Origin: Hyphomonadaceae bacterium
Lineage (GTDB): Bacteria > Pseudomonadota > Alphaproteobacteria > Caulobacterales > Hyphomonadaceae
Length of the DNA: 64,000 bases
Direction: 5' to 3'
Assembly (NCBI GenBank): GCA_022844345.1
Contig: JALHLU010000001.1
Coordinates: 488,138 to 552,137, forward strand
In this document: piece by piece, positions 33,042 through 42,754 of the stretch
How the letters are laid out: every line of letters starts with the position of its first letter
Numbering within the stretch: position 1 is the first letter of the stretch
Translations under genes and position numbers: made by a program
Notes under the pieces: model-generated
What the model was told of the DNA's origin: nothing
The model's input: only the letters and a program-made list of their open reading frames with translations
Database searches by the model: none

Positions 33042-33248
33042 ATGCCGAAGATGAAGACCAAGCAGGCCGCTGCGAAGCGGTTCTCGCAAACTGCGTCGGG
33101 AAAGCTCAAGCACGGCGTCGCCGGCAAGCGCCACCGACTGATCAGCCACAATGCGAAATACATCCGCCAGAATCGCGGCACGGAAGTCGTGTCCGAGTCT
33201 GACACCCCCCGCATCGTGAAGAAGTTCCTGCCCTACGGCGTCAAGTAA
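33042..33248 (+). CDS. rpmI: Large subunit ribosomal protein bL35
   Basis: 68 aa from the ATG at 33042, preceded by AGGAGA. Very basic. MPKMKTKQAAAKRFSQTASG and KRHRLISHNAKYIRQNRG with a C-terminal VKKFLPYGVK are diagnostic of bL35. The open frame extends upstream but that extension lacks any family similarity. First gene of the operon; rplT follows after 45 bp. Confidence 0.95.
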   Translation: MPKMKTKQAAAKRFSQTASGKLKHGVAGKRHRLISHNAKYIRQNRGTEVVSESDTPRIVKKFLPYGVK

Positions 33249-33293
33249 GCCGTTCCGCGGCGTTTCCCCTGATCAGATAATCGGAGTTTCCCT

Positions 33294-33656
33294 ATGCCCC
33301 GCGCACGCGGCCGAGTTCCGGCCCACGCCCGTCACCGCAAGGTCATCAAAGCCGCCAAAGGCTTTTACGGCCGTCGCAAGAATACCTTCCGCACCGCCCA
33401 GGCCGCCGTCGTCAAGGCCGGCGTCAATGCCTACAAAGGCCGGAAGCAGAAGAAGCGCAATTTCCGCTCGCTCTGGATCCAGCGTATCAACGCCGCCGTC
33501 CGTTCGGTCGACGATACGCTCACCTATTCGCGCTTCATCGACGGCCTCGCGAAAGCTGGCCTCGGCGTCGACCGCAAGGTGATGGCCGACCTCGCCATGC
33601 ACGAACCGGCTGCGTTTAACGCCCTGGTGGAGAAGGCCCGGGCGGCGCTGGCGTAA
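33294..33656 (+). CDS. rplT: Large subunit ribosomal protein bL20
   Basis: 120 aa, the standard length. The N-terminal rRNA-binding arm has [20 protein letters not shown] and the globular part [19 protein letters not shown] and [15 protein letters not shown]20 initiates 50S assembly on 23S rRNA domain I and represses its own operon in several bacteria. It follows bL35 in the normal order and is followed 96 bp later by pheS. Confidence 0.97.
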   Translation: MPRARGRVPAHARHRKVIKAAKGFYGRRKNTFRTAQAAVVKAGVNAYKGRKQKKRNFRSLWIQRINAAVRSVDDTLTYSRFIDGLAKAGLGVDRKVMADLAMHEPAAFNALVEKARAALA

Positions 33657-33752
33657 GCCAGAGTTCTCTCCGACGCTTTTCTCCGCTAGTTCCGACCGCA
33701 AGCGCGGGGCGGACTATGGCCCCGTGCGCACTCAGATCCGCACGAGTCCACG

Positions 33753-34835
33753 ATGGCTATCGAACAACAGGTTGCAGAGATCGAGGCGGACGCCGCAAAG
33801 GCGATCGCCTCGGCGCCTGACGAAGGCGCGCTCGAAGCCATCCGCGTGGCCGAGCTTGGCAAGAAGGGGCGCGTGTCGCTTCTGATGCGCGAGTTGGGCG
33901 GGATGAGCCCGGAGCAGCGGCAGGTTGCGGGGCCTGCCCTCAACGGCCTCAAGGATCGGCTGACCACGGCAATCACATCGCGCAAGGCCGAGCTCGAACT
34001 TGCGGCGCTGAATGTGCGCCTCGAAGCCGAGCGTGAGGACCTGACGTTGCCGCCGCGCTTTGAGCCGGTGGGTGCGCTGCATCCAGTGATGCAGGTGTTC
34101 GAGGAGCTGGCTGCGATCTTTGCCGACATGGGCTTTGCCGTCGCTGAAGGTCCGGACATCGAGGACGACTTCCACAACTTCACCGCGCTCAACTTCCCGC
34201 CGGGCCACCCGGCGCGGGAGATGCACGACACGTTCTTCATGAAGCCTGCGGCCGATGGCAGCCGCAAGCTTCTGCGCACGCACACCTCGCCGATCCAGGT
34301 GCGCGCGATGCTGGCGAACAAGCCGCCGATCCGCGTGATCGCGCCGGGGCGTGTGTACCGGAAGGACTGGGATGCGACGCACACGCCGATGTTCCACCAG
34401 ATCGAAGGACTGGTGATCGACGAGACGGTGCACATGGGACATCTGAAGGCGTGTCTGACGGATGCTTTCTCGCGCTTCTTCGAAGTTCCGAACACCACGT
34501 CGCGCTTCCGCCCGCACTTCTTCCCGTTCACCGAACCGAGCGCGGAGATGGATATCCGCTGCGATCGTTCGGGCGGCGAGATCAAGGTCGGCGAGGGCAA
34601 TGACTGGCTGGAGATTCTCGGCTGCGGGATGGTTCATCCCAACGTGCTGCGCTCGTGCAATATCGATCCTGAAGTCTATCAGGGCTTCGCCTTCGGCCTC
34701 GGCGTCGACCGGCTTGCGATGTTGAAATACGGGATGAACGATCTGCGTCCGTATTTCGAAGCGGATGTTGAGTGGATCAAACACTACGGCTTCAAGCCGT
34801 GGCTGCTGCCGACTGTCACTGGAGGCCTCTCGTGA
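33753..34835 (+). CDS. pheS: Phenylalanyl-tRNA synthetase alpha subunit
   Basis: 360 aa class II aminoacyl-tRNA synthetase alpha chain. The N-terminal coiled coil (about 1-85) binds tRNA. Motif 1 lies in [20 protein letters not shown], motif 2 in [20 protein letters not shown] and motif 3 in [18 protein letters not shown]. The dimer with PheT charges tRNA-Phe. Its stop overlaps the pheT start by 4 bp (GTGA). Confidence 0.97.
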   Translation: MAIEQQVAEIEADAAKAIASAPDEGALEAIRVAELGKKGRVSLLMRELGGMSPEQRQVAGPALNGLKDRLTTAITSRKAELELAALNVRLEAEREDLTLPPRFEPVGALHPVMQVFEELAAIFADMGFAVAEGPDIEDDFHNFTALNFPPGHPAREMHDTFFMKPAADGSRKLLRTHTSPIQVRAMLANKPPIRVIAPGRVYRKDWDATHTPMFHQIEGLVIDETVHMGHLKACLTDAFSRFFEVPNTTSRFRPHFFPFTEPSAEMDIRCDRSGGEIKVGEGNDWLEILGCGMVHPNVLRSCNIDPEVYQGFAFGLGVDRLAMLKYGMNDLRPYFEADVEWIKHYGFKPWLLPTVTGGLS

Positions 34836-37336
34836 AATTCACCCTCCCCTGGCTGAAGGACTATCTCGATACGAGCGCGGGCCTGCCCGCGATTCTCGAG
34901 GCGATGACACAGGCTGGCCTCGAGGTGGAAGAGGCGCATGATCCGCGTGAGGCGCTGAAGCAGTTCACCGTCTGCCGGATCATCTCGGCGGCGCAGCATC
35001 CGAATGCGGACAAGCTGCAGGTCTGCCAGGTCGAGACTGTGGACGGCATGAAGGAGATCGTGTGCGGCGGTCTCAATGCGCGCCCCGGTCTGGTGACGGC
35101 GTATGCGCCGATTGGCGCGTTCATTCCGGGCTCGGGGATCACGCTTGTGCCCAAGCCGGTGCGCGGCGTGGTTTCCAACGGGATGCTGTGTTCGGGCGGG
35201 GAGATGAAGACGGATGAGGATCCGTTCCGCCTGCGCATTGCGCGGTTCGATGACTGGAAGTTCCGGCCCGAGGCGCTGGGGATTTCCGAGGAGCAGGCGA
35301 TTGCGGATGGCGGGATCATCGAGCTGCCGGACAATCTGAAGGTTGGCTCGGCCGTGGCGGATGCGCTGGCGCTGGATACCGTGATCGATTTCGAGGTGAC
35401 GCCGAACCGGCCGGACTGGCTGGGCGTTACCGGCATTGCGCGCGATCTGGGCGCGAAGGGTCTGGGCAAGTTCAAGCTTGAGCCCGTGAAGCCGGTGAAG
35501 GGGACGTTCCCCTCGCCCGTGAAGGTGCGCATTGAGGCGGCGGATGCTTGTCCGGTGTTTGCGGGACGCCTGATCCGTGGTGTGAAGAACAAGCCGTCGC
35601 CGGACTGGATGCAGAAGCGGCTGAAGGCCATCGGCATCAATCCGAAGAACATGCTGGTGGATGTGACGAACTATATCTCGTTCGACCGCTGCCGGCCGCT
35701 GCACGTCTATGACGCTGCGAAGCTGAAGGGCGATGTGCGCGCGCGGCTTGGGACTGCGCAGGATTCGTTCGTCGGGCTTGATGGCAAGACGCATGCGAAC
35801 CTGTCCGAGATGTGCGTGATCGCGGACGATAGCGGCGCCATCGGGCTTGGCGGCGTGATGGGCGGCGAGTCGACGGGCTGTTCCATCGACACGGTCGATG
35901 TGTTCATCGAGAGCGCCTACTTCGACGCCAACCGCACGGCGCGGACCGGGCGCGCGACGGGGATAATCTCTGATGCGCGATTCCGCAACGAGCGCGGGAT
36001 CGATCCGCATTCTTGCGTGGACGGGATCGAGCTGGCGACGAAGCTGATCCTTGAAGTGTGCGGCGGAGAGGCTTCCGAGGTTGTTGTTGCGGGCAAGGTC
36101 CCTGAAGGGCCGGCGCCAGTGGCGTTCAAGCCGCGCGACATGAAGCGGCTGACCGGGCTCGACATGCCGGCCAAGCGCATGGAGCAGATCCTGCGCGCGC
36201 TGGGCTTTGAGCCGATTGTGCCGCCGAAGGCGCAGCATGACGAGCAGACGATCTGGGCGACGAAGGTTCCGTCGTGGCGGCCGGATGTGGAAGGCTCGGC
36301 GGACATTGTTGAAGAGCTGATCCGCATCGAGGGTTACGACAAGCTGCCGGACGAGATGCTGCCTGCGCCGGAAGGACCGGTGCGGGTTGTGGTGACGCCG
36401 ATGCAGAACCGCGTGCGCGTGGCGCGGCGGGTTCTGGCGGGGCGCGGTTTCCTCGAGACCGTGACGTGGAGCTTCATGCACCATGAGACGGCGGCGCTGA
36501 TGATCGGCGGGGCGAACAATCTGCAAGCCGCGCTGACCATCGACAATCCAATTGCGTCGGATCTCGACTATATGCGGCCGTCGATGCTGGCGAACCTGGC
36601 GCAGGGCGCGCAGCGCAATGCGGATCATGGCGCGGACGATGTGCGCCTGTTCGAGGCGGGGCCGGTCTATCCGGGCGACAAGCCCAACGACCAGCGCATG
36701 CATGTGGCCGCCGTGGTGAAAACCGCGAAGGGCCGCGACTGGCAGGGCGCGCCTGCGCCCTACAACGCCTTCTCGGCCAAGGCGGACCTGTTTGCGATGC
36801 TGACGGCGCTGGACCAGTCGCCCGACAAGTTCCAGGTGGGCGCGCCGGAGGGGGCGTTCTGGCATCCGGGCCGGGCGGGGACGCTGCGGCTGGGGCCGAA
36901 GCAGGTGGTGGCGAGCTTTGGCGAGCTGCATCCGCAGTTCCTGAAGGAGCTGGGTGTTGATGGACCCGTGCTGGCGATCGAGCTGGCGCTCAATGCGCTG
37001 CCGCTGGCGAAGGCGAAAGCGACGAAGACGCGGCCGGTGCTGGACAAGGCGGACCAGACGCCGGTGCGACGCGACTACGCTTTCGTGGTCGAGGAGAAAG
37101 TGCCCGCCGGCGACATCGTTCGGCTGGCGCTGAAGGCTGATCCCAAGCTGATCACCGCTGCGCGGGTGTTCGATGTCTATCGCGGGGCGAGCATTGGCGA
37201 GGGCAAGAAGTCTGTTGCGGTGGAAGTCACGCTGCAGCCGCGCGGCGCGGCGATGACGGACGAGCAGATCGAGGCGGTGGCGCAGGCGATCGTGAAGTCT
37301 GTCGCCAAGGGCACGGGCGCAGTGTTGCGGGGTTGA
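34832..37336 (+). CDS. pheT: Phenylalanyl-tRNA synthetase beta subunit
   Basis: 834 aa from the GTG at 34832, which overlaps the pheS stop and has GGAGG seven bases upstream; the frame reads further upstream but that part is inside pheS. Domains in order: N-terminal [15 protein letters not shown] (GTG read as Met), EMAP-type tRNA-binding region with [14 protein letters not shown]3/B4 region with [14 protein letters not shown]5 region, class II-like core with [20 protein letters not shown] (split) and the C-terminal anticodon-binding FDX-ACB domain with [19 protein letters not shown]. It is followed by a 122-bp palindromic element. Confidence 0.97.
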   Translation: MKFTLPWLKDYLDTSAGLPAILEAMTQAGLEVEEAHDPREALKQFTVCRIISAAQHPNADKLQVCQVETVDGMKEIVCGGLNARPGLVTAYAPIGAFIPGSGITLVPKPVRGVVSNGMLCSGGEMKTDEDPFRLRIARFDDWKFRPEALGISEEQAIADGGIIELPDNLKVGSAVADALALDTVIDFEVTPNRPDWLGVTGIARDLGAKGLGKFKLEPVKPVKGTFPSPVKVRIEAADACPVFAGRLIRGVKNKPSPDWMQKRLKAIGINPKNMLVDVTNYISFDRCRPLHVYDAAKLKGDVRARLGTAQDSFVGLDGKTHANLSEMCVIADDSGAIGLGGVMGGESTGCSIDTVDVFIESAYFDANRTARTGRATGIISDARFRNERGIDPHSCVDGIELATKLILEVCGGEASEVVVAGKVPEGPAPVAFKPRDMKRLTGLDMPAKRMEQILRALGFEPIVPPKAQHDEQTIWATKVPSWRPDVEGSADIVEELIRIEGYDKLPDEMLPAPEGPVRVVVTPMQNRVRVARRVLAGRGFLETVTWSFMHHETAALMIGGANNLQAALTIDNPIASDLDYMRPSMLANLAQGAQRNADHGADDVRLFEAGPVYPGDKPNDQRMHVAAVVKTAKGRDWQGAPAPYNAFSAKADLFAMLTALDQSPDKFQVGAPEGAFWHPGRAGTLRLGPKQVVASFGELHPQFLKELGVDGPVLAIELALNALPLAKAKATKTRPVLDKADQTPVRRDYAFVVEEKVPAGDIVRLALKADPKLITAARVFDVYRGASIGEGKKSVAVEVTLQPRGAAMTDEQIEAVAQAIVKSVAKGTGAVLRG

Positions 37337-37373
37337 TTCCTAATCGAAATGAGATGAACCGTTTCACCTGGTT

Positions 37374-37495
37374 CCGCTCATCCCGACGAAAGTCGGGATC
37401 CAGGAACGGTGTTGCGGCGCGAACAGGCTTGAAGCTGCAAGCCTGAACAAGCCTCGCCATCAGCCCTGGGTCCCGACTTTCGTCGGGACGAGCGG
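37374..37495. repeat. 122-bp dispersed palindromic element, copy 2
   Basis: It begins CCGCTCATCCCGACGAAAGTC and ends GACTTTCGTCGGGACGAGCGG. The interior has CAGGAACGGT, GAACAGGCTTGAAGCTGCAAG and GAACAAGCCTCGCCATCAG. It is equal in length to 17234-17355 and similar to its reverse complement along the whole element. Each terminal arm holds the perfect hairpin CCCGAC-GAAA-GTCGGG. It lies between the convergent pheT and cckA genes. Confidence 0.85.
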
Positions 37496-37520
37496 AAACG
37501 GAGCGGAGGCTTCAATTCAG

Positions 37521-37561
37521 TCGGACAAAACGGAGAACGCCTCCCCGTTACCGGGGAGACG
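37521..37561 (-). terminator. Intrinsic terminator downstream of cckA
   Basis: On the minus strand CGTCTCCCCG-GTAA-CGGGGAGGCG forms a ten-pair stem with a four-base loop and one G-T mismatch. It is followed by TTCTCCGTTTTGTCC. It lies 25 bp past the cckA stop codon and is correctly oriented for it. Confidence 0.7.
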
Positions 37562-37585
37562 TTGCTGTTTCAGGCGTCGAGATGA

Positions 37586-40180
37586 TCACGCCGCGTCCTT
37601 CAGTTCCTGTTGCACGCGCTCGGCCAGCTGGCGGAGGGTGAAGGGTTTGGGCAGGAAGCTGATGGCGCGATCATCCTCCAACGTCTTGGCAAGGTCGCGT
37701 TCGGCGTAGCCCGAGATGAACATCACGCGCGTGTTGGTGAGCCACGGGCGCGCTTCCTTTAACAGGGCCGGGCCGTCCATGCCGGGCATGACGACGTCGG
37801 AGATGAGGAGATCGATATTGCCGGATTGTTCCTTGATGATCTCCAGCGCCTTTTCGCCGTCGCTGGCCTCGATGACCGAATAGCCAAATGAGGCGAGCAG
37901 CTGGGCGGCAATGCCGCGCACGCCATCCTCGTCCTCGACCAGCAGGATCGAGCCGCGGCCGGCAAGGTCGCCGCCACGCGACGGAGCGGAGGAAGACGGC
38001 GCCGGTTCTGCGGTTTCGAGAACGCCGCCAGCGGCCGCCTGTTCCTCAACGCCATCCCAGGCCGGCATGAAGATCTTGAACGTGGTGCCACGCCCGACCT
38101 TCGAGACCGGATAGATGAAGCCGCCAAGCTGCTTGACGATGCCGTAGACCGTGGCGAGGCCAAGGCCCGTACCCTTGCCTTCCGCCTTGGTGGTGAAGAA
38201 GGGCTCGAAGATCTTCTCCATGATGTCGGGCGGAATGCCGCCGCCATCGTCAACCACTTCGATCAGCACATAGTCGCCATCGGTGACGTGGGTGAAGCCG
38301 TCCTTGCGGGCGGCAGCCGCATCCGAGCGCGAGGTGCGGATGACGAGACGGCCGCCGCCGCTTTTCTCGATCATCGCATCGCGCGCGTTGGTGCAGAGAT
38401 TGGTGACGGCGGTTTCAAGCTGGCCCTTGTCGGCCTTGATGCGCGGCAGGTCGCGGCCGTGGACCACGTCGAGCTTGATGCGTTCGTCGATGATGTCGCG
38501 CAGCAGGACGTAATAATCTGACAGCGCATCGGTGACGTCGAACACCTCCGGACGGAAGACCTGACGGCGCGTGAAGGCCAGCATGGTACGCACCAGCTGT
38601 GCGCCGCGCGAGGCGAACTCGTTGATCGACTTGAGCTCGAAATAGGTGGGATCGCCCGGGGGGTGGCGGATCTGCAGCTTGTCGACATTGAGGATGATGC
38701 CAGCGAGCATGTTGTTGAACTCGTGCGCGAGTCCGCCGGCCATCTTGCCGAGCGCCTGCAGCTTCTCGCCCTGGGCGAGGCGCTGTTCGAGCAGCTTCTT
38801 CTCGGTGGTATCGATGACGTAGGCGGTGGACGGGCGGCCCTGGCGATCGAGCACGACGTAGAGATCGACCGATTTCTGGCCTTCGCCGGCGAGCTTGAAG
38901 TTGACGGCGCCGTCGAGCGCCTTCGACAGGTCCTGGGCCAGTGCGGCCGTGCCCTGGTCGGCGACGAACAGGTCGGCGAAGCGCCGGCCCGGCTGGGCGC
39001 GGCCGCCGGTCATCTCGACCAGCGTGCGGTTGGCGTCGAGCATCACGGCGCTTTCAACGCCCTCGCCATCGAGGCGGACGACGCCGAAGGGCGCATCCGA
39101 GAACATGGTGTCGTCCGAGCGCCCGGCATTGCGGAGGTCGGCCGCGGGGGCGCCGCTGGATGGGGCGGCGGCGGGCGGGGACGCGCGACGAACCTGCTGC
39201 TCGGCCGCGCTGGCGACATAGACGACCGAGCGCGTGTGGGCATCGGCGCCCTTGCCCGACCAGGTCGTGATCAAGGTCGCCGTGGTCTCGACGCCGTCGC
39301 GGGCGCGCAGGACGACTTCGGCGCGCTGGCTGGCGGAGCCGCGCACTTCGCGCTTCATCAGCTTGAGGCCTTCGGGGCGCATGATGTCTTCGAGGCGAAG
39401 GGCGCTATCGCCGTCGGGCAGGCCGAGCATCTGGCGCAGCGTCTGGTTGATGTAGACGACGCGGCCGTCGCGGCGGGCGGAGAAGAAGCCGATGGGCGCG
39501 TCTTCGACATAGAGCGCACGCGCATCAACCGAACCCGCAGAGGCGACAATGGCCTCCACGCGGCGCAGGCGCCAGAGCGACCATGTCTTGGCGAGGGGGG
39601 CAACGCTGGCTTCGTACTGCACCGGCGCATGTGAATCGCCGAACAGGAGCGCAGGCAGGAGTTCCGAGCGGGCGACACCCATCTTGGCGGCCTTGGACAG
39701 GCGGTAGATCGGTGCGGCCATGCCGGGATTCGACGAGAACAGGCGATCAACCGAGGGCGCGTGCGCGCTGTCGCCGACGACATGGGCGAGCTGGGCCAGT
39801 TCGAGATAGGCGGCGTTGGCGGCGACGCTGGCGCCGCCACGATCCGAAATGAGCGAGGGTTCGGCAAGCGCGTCCAGCCAGAGGTGGCGCTTGGGCGTCT
39901 GGGCGGCAGCTTCGGCGGCGCCGCGATCGGGGAAGACACCCAGCCGGCGGCCGGCGCCGCGAACGCCCCACATGACCAGAACCAGCGTCATGGCGCCCAG
40001 CGAGATGACCAGCACAGCGCCAGCAGGACCGACCGCCTCGCTCCACGTGATCGCCATGCCGGCGGCCCCGCCAGCCACGACCAGGGCTGCCCAGAAGGTC
40101 AGCTGGATCCAGTCGAATCCCTTGCGCGGCGCGCCGGGCGCGTCCGCAGGATCGATGGTTTGTTCGATGAAGTCAGTCAT
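37586..40180 (-). CDS. cckA: Cell-cycle hybrid histidine kinase CckA
   Basis: 864 aa from the ATG at 40180; the open frame extends 61 codons upstream without support. Two transmembrane helices (about 26-48 and 52-73), PAS-type sensor regions, HisKA with the phosphoacceptor in [14 protein letters not shown] (His about 487), HATPase with [10 protein letters not shown] (N box), [19 protein letters not shown] (G1) and [14 protein letters not shown] (G2), then a receiver domain with [13 protein letters not shown] (Asp about 795) and SGYAER, FLPKPFT. CckA feeds the CtrA phosphorelay. It follows flhB on the same strand, as in Caulobacter. An intrinsic terminator lies after it. Confidence 0.95.
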   Translation of the reverse strand: MTDFIEQTIDPADAPGAPRKGFDWIQLTFWAALVVAGGAAGMAITWSEAVGPAGAVLVISLGAMTLVLVMWGVRGAGRRLGVFPDRGAAEAAAQTPKRHLWLDALAEPSLISDRGGASVAANAAYLELAQLAHVVGDSAHAPSVDRLFSSNPGMAAPIYRLSKAAKMGVARSELLPALLFGDSHAPVQYEASVAPLAKTWSLWRLRRVEAIVASAGSVDARALYVEDAPIGFFSARRDGRVVYINQTLRQMLGLPDGDSALRLEDIMRPEGLKLMKREVRGSASQRAEVVLRARDGVETTATLITTWSGKGADAHTRSVVYVASAAEQQVRRASPPAAAPSSGAPAADLRNAGRSDDTMFSDAPFGVVRLDGEGVESAVMLDANRTLVEMTGGRAQPGRRFADLFVADQGTAALAQDLSKALDGAVNFKLAGEGQKSVDLYVVLDRQGRPSTAYVIDTTEKKLLEQRLAQGEKLQALGKMAGGLAHEFNNMLAGIILNVDKLQIRHPPGDPTYFELKSINEFASRGAQLVRTMLAFTRRQVFRPEVFDVTDALSDYYVLLRDIIDERIKLDVVHGRDLPRIKADKGQLETAVTNLCTNARDAMIEKSGGGRLVIRTSRSDAAAARKDGFTHVTDGDYVLIEVVDDGGGIPPDIMEKIFEPFFTTKAEGKGTGLGLATVYGIVKQLGGFIYPVSKVGRGTTFKIFMPAWDGVEEQAAAGGVLETAEPAPSSSAPSRGGDLAGRGSILLVEDEDGVRGIAAQLLASFGYSVIEASDGEKALEIIKEQSGNIDLLISDVVMPGMDGPALLKEARPWLTNTRVMFISGYAERDLAKTLEDDRAISFLPKPFTLRQLAERVQQELKDAA

Positions 40181-40218
40181 GGACGGTCTTCCGCTGGCTA
40201 GCCGGACAGTATTGGGGT

Positions 40219-40380
40219 GATTCGGCGCCCGGGGTGTTAGCCGGGCCTTGCATGTTAACGATCTGACTCTGCGAGGGAATCCGCCTCGGGACCCCCACAG
40301 ATTGTGCCCTGTTTTGAGTCCCTTGGGAGGACCGGCCACAAGGGATGGGGTGCGGGGAGTCAATGTTTCGCATCCGAATC
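40219..40380. promoter_or_regulatory. Cluster of six GANTC (CcrM-type) sites upstream of cckA
   Basis: GANTC occurs at 40219 (GATTC), 40265 (GACTC), 40277 (GAATC), 40316 (GAGTC), 40357 (GAGTC) and 40376 (GAATC), all inside the 246-bp gap between flhB and cckA. In alphaproteobacteria with CcrM and GcrA, GANTC methylation controls cell-cycle promoters. No canonical CtrA box was found in the gap; one TTAAC half-site is present at 40255-40259. Confidence 0.65.
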
Positions 40381-40426
40381 GGATTGAGGATGCTGTGGAG
40401 AACTTCGACCCGCGGAGATAGCGAGC

Positions 40427-41497
40427 TCATCGCGCCCTCCCCTTGCCGGCGTTCATGACGAAGCCGATGACCTTGGCGACGGCCTCGAAATGCTCGCGCG
40501 GGATCGACTCTTCGACTTCGACAGCGGCGAACAGGGCGCGGGCCAGCGGCACGTTCTCGACGATCGGAATGTTGTGCTCCTTCGCCTTTTCGCGGATGCG
40601 CAGGGCGACCTCGTCGGCGCCCTTGGCCATGCAGACCGGTGCGGCGTCTTTCTCGGGATCATAACGCAGCGCGATCGAGTAGTGGGTCGGGTTGGTGATG
40701 ACGACGGAGGACTTCTGCACGTTCTGCATCATGCGCTTGCGCGAGCGCTCGAGGCGGATCTGGCGCAGGCGGGCGCGGATGTGCGGGTCGCCTTCCTGTT
40801 GCTTGCTCTCGTCGCGGATATCCCTGCGCGACATTCGCATGCGCTGCATGAAGGTCCAGCGCTGCCAGACGAAATCCATGGCGGCGATGATGCCGATGAC
40901 GACGATGGCGGCGATCAGCAGGCGGCCGGCGATGGCCTGGGTCATTGCGAGCAGGCCAGCGGGTTCAAGCTGGCTCGATTCCGAGATGGCGGTCGCCTCG
41001 GGCCAGACGGCGTAGATCATCGCGGCGGTGATGGCCGCCATCTTGAGGATGGACTTCACGAGGTTCATCCAGCCCTGCGCGCCGAACATGCGCTGCAGAC
41101 CCTTGCCCGGCGACAGCTTGGCGAGATCGGGCTTGATCTTCTCGCCCGTCCACAACGGGCGATGCTGGACCAGGTGTCCGAGCACGGTGGCGACAGCGAT
41201 GGCGCCGAAGATTATGCCGAGCGGGACAAGAAGGGACAGAAGCAGGCTGCCCATGAGTTGTTGCGCGCCGCCATCCTGCAGGCGGAAGGCGTGGGGGTGA
41301 TCCATGATGCGCGCCAGCGGATCGGCGATCATGGCGCTGAGCGGGCCGGCCGCAGACATGATGCCGGCGGAGGCGAGGATGAGGAACCAGATCGGGACAT
41401 CGAGCGACTTGGCGACGTCGCCCTTCTTGCGCGCCTCCTCCAGCTTATGCTGTGTCGGATCTTCTGTCTTCTGACTGTTGTCCTGGTCTTCGGCCAA
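40427..41497 (-). CDS. flhB: Flagellar export protein FlhB
   Basis: 356 aa. N-terminal DPTQHKLEEARKKGDVAKS, four transmembrane helices, then a cytoplasmic domain with the autocleavage site NPTH (about residue 267, in VITNPTHYSIALRYD) and KGADEVALRIREKAKEH. FlhB is the substrate-specificity switch of the flagellar type III export gate. Genes run fliQ-fliR-flhB and then cckA, as in Caulobacter. The preceding fliR stop is 10 bp away. Confidence 0.96.
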   Translation of the reverse strand: MAEDQDNSQKTEDPTQHKLEEARKKGDVAKSLDVPIWFLILASAGIMSAAGPLSAMIADPLARIMDHPHAFRLQDGGAQQLMGSLLLSLLVPLGIIFGAIAVATVLGHLVQHRPLWTGEKIKPDLAKLSPGKGLQRMFGAQGWMNLVKSILKMAAITAAMIYAVWPEATAISESSQLEPAGLLAMTQAIAGRLLIAAIVVIGIIAAMDFVWQRWTFMQRMRMSRRDIRDESKQQEGDPHIRARLRQIRLERSRKRMMQNVQKSSVVITNPTHYSIALRYDPEKDAAPVCMAKGADEVALRIREKAKEHNIPIVENVPLARALFAAVEVEESIPREHFEAVAKVIGFVMNAGKGRAR

Positions 41498-41507
41498 GGC
41501 TTGCCCC

Positions 41508-42263
41508 CTATCGCACGGCGAGGAGACGCATCTGCGTCTCCATCGCGTCGAGCCAGACCATCATTCCGCCGCCAAGGCCGAGCGCGATGACGGCGAGTCC
41601 GAGCATCACGGACAGCGGCATGGCGGTCATGAACACCTGCACCTGCGGGATGAGGCGCGAGACAAGGCCAAGCGCGATGTTGAAGATCAACGAGAAGACG
41701 AGAACGGGGGCGGCGATCTGGATGCCGAGACGGAACGAGTTGGACACAGCGTCGATGACGAACCGGGTGGCGTCGCCGATTTGCGGCAGGCCGCCAGGCG
41801 GGAAGATGGCGTAGCTGTCGCCGGCCGCCTCGATCATCACACGGTGGAGGCCGACCGACATGATCAGCACGAGGCCCATGAGCGAGAAGAAGCCGGAGAA
41901 GACGGCGGCTGGCTGGCTGGCGATGGGGTCGATCTGCTGGGCGAAGCCGAGGCCGGAGGCGATGCCGGCGGTGGCGCCAGCGACCTGAAGCGCGCTCATC
42001 ATCAGGCGCGCGCCGAGACCGAGGATGAGGCCGATGATGATCTCGCTGATGATCAGCGGGATCGCGCCGATGATGCTGCCAGGTAGCGGCGGCGCGCTGG
42101 CGGCCAGCTGGGGCGCGAGTGTTGCTGTCACCAGAATGGCGAGCGCCAGACGCATCGCAGCAGGAACGGCCTGTTCGCCCCAGACAGGGGCGACCATCAT
42201 CACGGCGCCGAGGCGCGCGAAGAGCAGCGCTCCGATCCAGGCGTATTGGTTCAGCCAGTCCAA
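41508..42263 (-). CDS. fliR: Flagellar export protein FliR
   Basis: 251 aa, about six transmembrane helices. Family marks are ARLGAVMMVAPVWGEQAVPAAMRLAL split over 25 residues, IIGLILGLGARLMMSALQVAG, and SLIFNIALGLVSRLIPQVQVF. Part of the FliPQR/FlhB export gate in the inner membrane. fliQ ends 13 bp before its start. Confidence 0.96.
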   Translation of the reverse strand: MDWLNQYAWIGALLFARLGAVMMVAPVWGEQAVPAAMRLALAILVTATLAPQLAASAPPLPGSIIGAIPLIISEIIIGLILGLGARLMMSALQVAGATAGIASGLGFAQQIDPIASQPAAVFSGFFSLMGLVLIMSVGLHRVMIEAAGDSYAIFPPGGLPQIGDATRFVIDAVSNSFRLGIQIAAPVLVFSLIFNIALGLVSRLIPQVQVFMTAMPLSVMLGLAVIALGLGGGMMVWLDAMETQMRLLAVR

Positions 42264-42276
42264 GCAACGCGGCCTT

Positions 42277-42540
42277 TCAGAACTCGGCTATGCGGTTGAA
42301 GACCTGTTCGGCGAAGCCGGCGAGGAGCGCACCCATGAGCGGCAGGAAGATCAGCAGCGCCGCGAAGATTGCGATGATCTTGGGCACGAAGACGAGCGTC
42401 ATCTCCTGGATCTGCGTCAGCGCCTGGAAGAAGGCGATGACGAGACCGACGACGAGGCCGGCGATCATTGCGGGCGCGCACATCCAGACCGTGGTCCAGA
42501 GCGCGTCGCGCCCGAAGTCGAGAACTTCCAGGCCATCCAT
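42277..42540 (-). CDS. fliQ: Flagellar export protein FliQ
   Basis: 87 aa with two transmembrane helices: MIAGLVVGLVIAFFQALTQI and the EMTLVFVPKIIAIFAALLIF segment. Length and the LTQIQEMTL motif are diagnostic. It is the first gene of fliQRflhB here; fliP is not adjacent, since degP lies upstream on the same strand behind a terminator. Two TTAA half-sites occur 16 bp apart in its upstream region (42574 and 42596) but are not spaced as a CtrA box. Confidence 0.95.
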   Translation of the reverse strand: MDGLEVLDFGRDALWTTVWMCAPAMIAGLVVGLVIAFFQALTQIQEMTLVFVPKIIAIFAALLIFLPLMGALLAGFAEQVFNRIAEF

Positions 42541-42694
42541 GCCTGTTTCTCCATGCGATTATGGTTTCCGGCCGTTAACTCTCGCAAACGAGTGGTTAAG
42601 AAAGGGTAGGCAAAACCTGCCGGGGCTGCTGCGGGAACCCGATTTTCCTGGGTTTTTCCGAGGTGCGGCGAATTAATCGGCCCAGGGTGGCGGC

Positions 42695-42732
42695 AAAACA
42701 AAAGAGCCCGGACCTTTTGGGGTCCGGGCTCT
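42695..42732 (-). terminator. Intrinsic terminator downstream of degP
   Basis: On the minus strand AGAGCCCGGACC - CCAAAA - GGTCCGGGCTCT is a perfect 12-pair stem with a six-base loop. It is followed by TTTGTTTTG. It lies 22 bp after the degP stop and separates the gene from fliQ. Confidence 0.93.
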
Positions 42733-42754
42733 CTGTAGAAATTCGCAGGAGTGA

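Noticed and set aside
34784-36931. Very long minus-strand open frame (about 715 codons)
   Set aside because: It is the antisense of pheT, which is beyond doubt. The composition (Arg/His/Leu rich) is that of a GC-rich shadow frame.
42574-42599. CtrA box upstream of fliQ
   Set aside because: Two TTAA half-sites exist but are 16 bp apart, not the 7 bp needed for a CtrA box.
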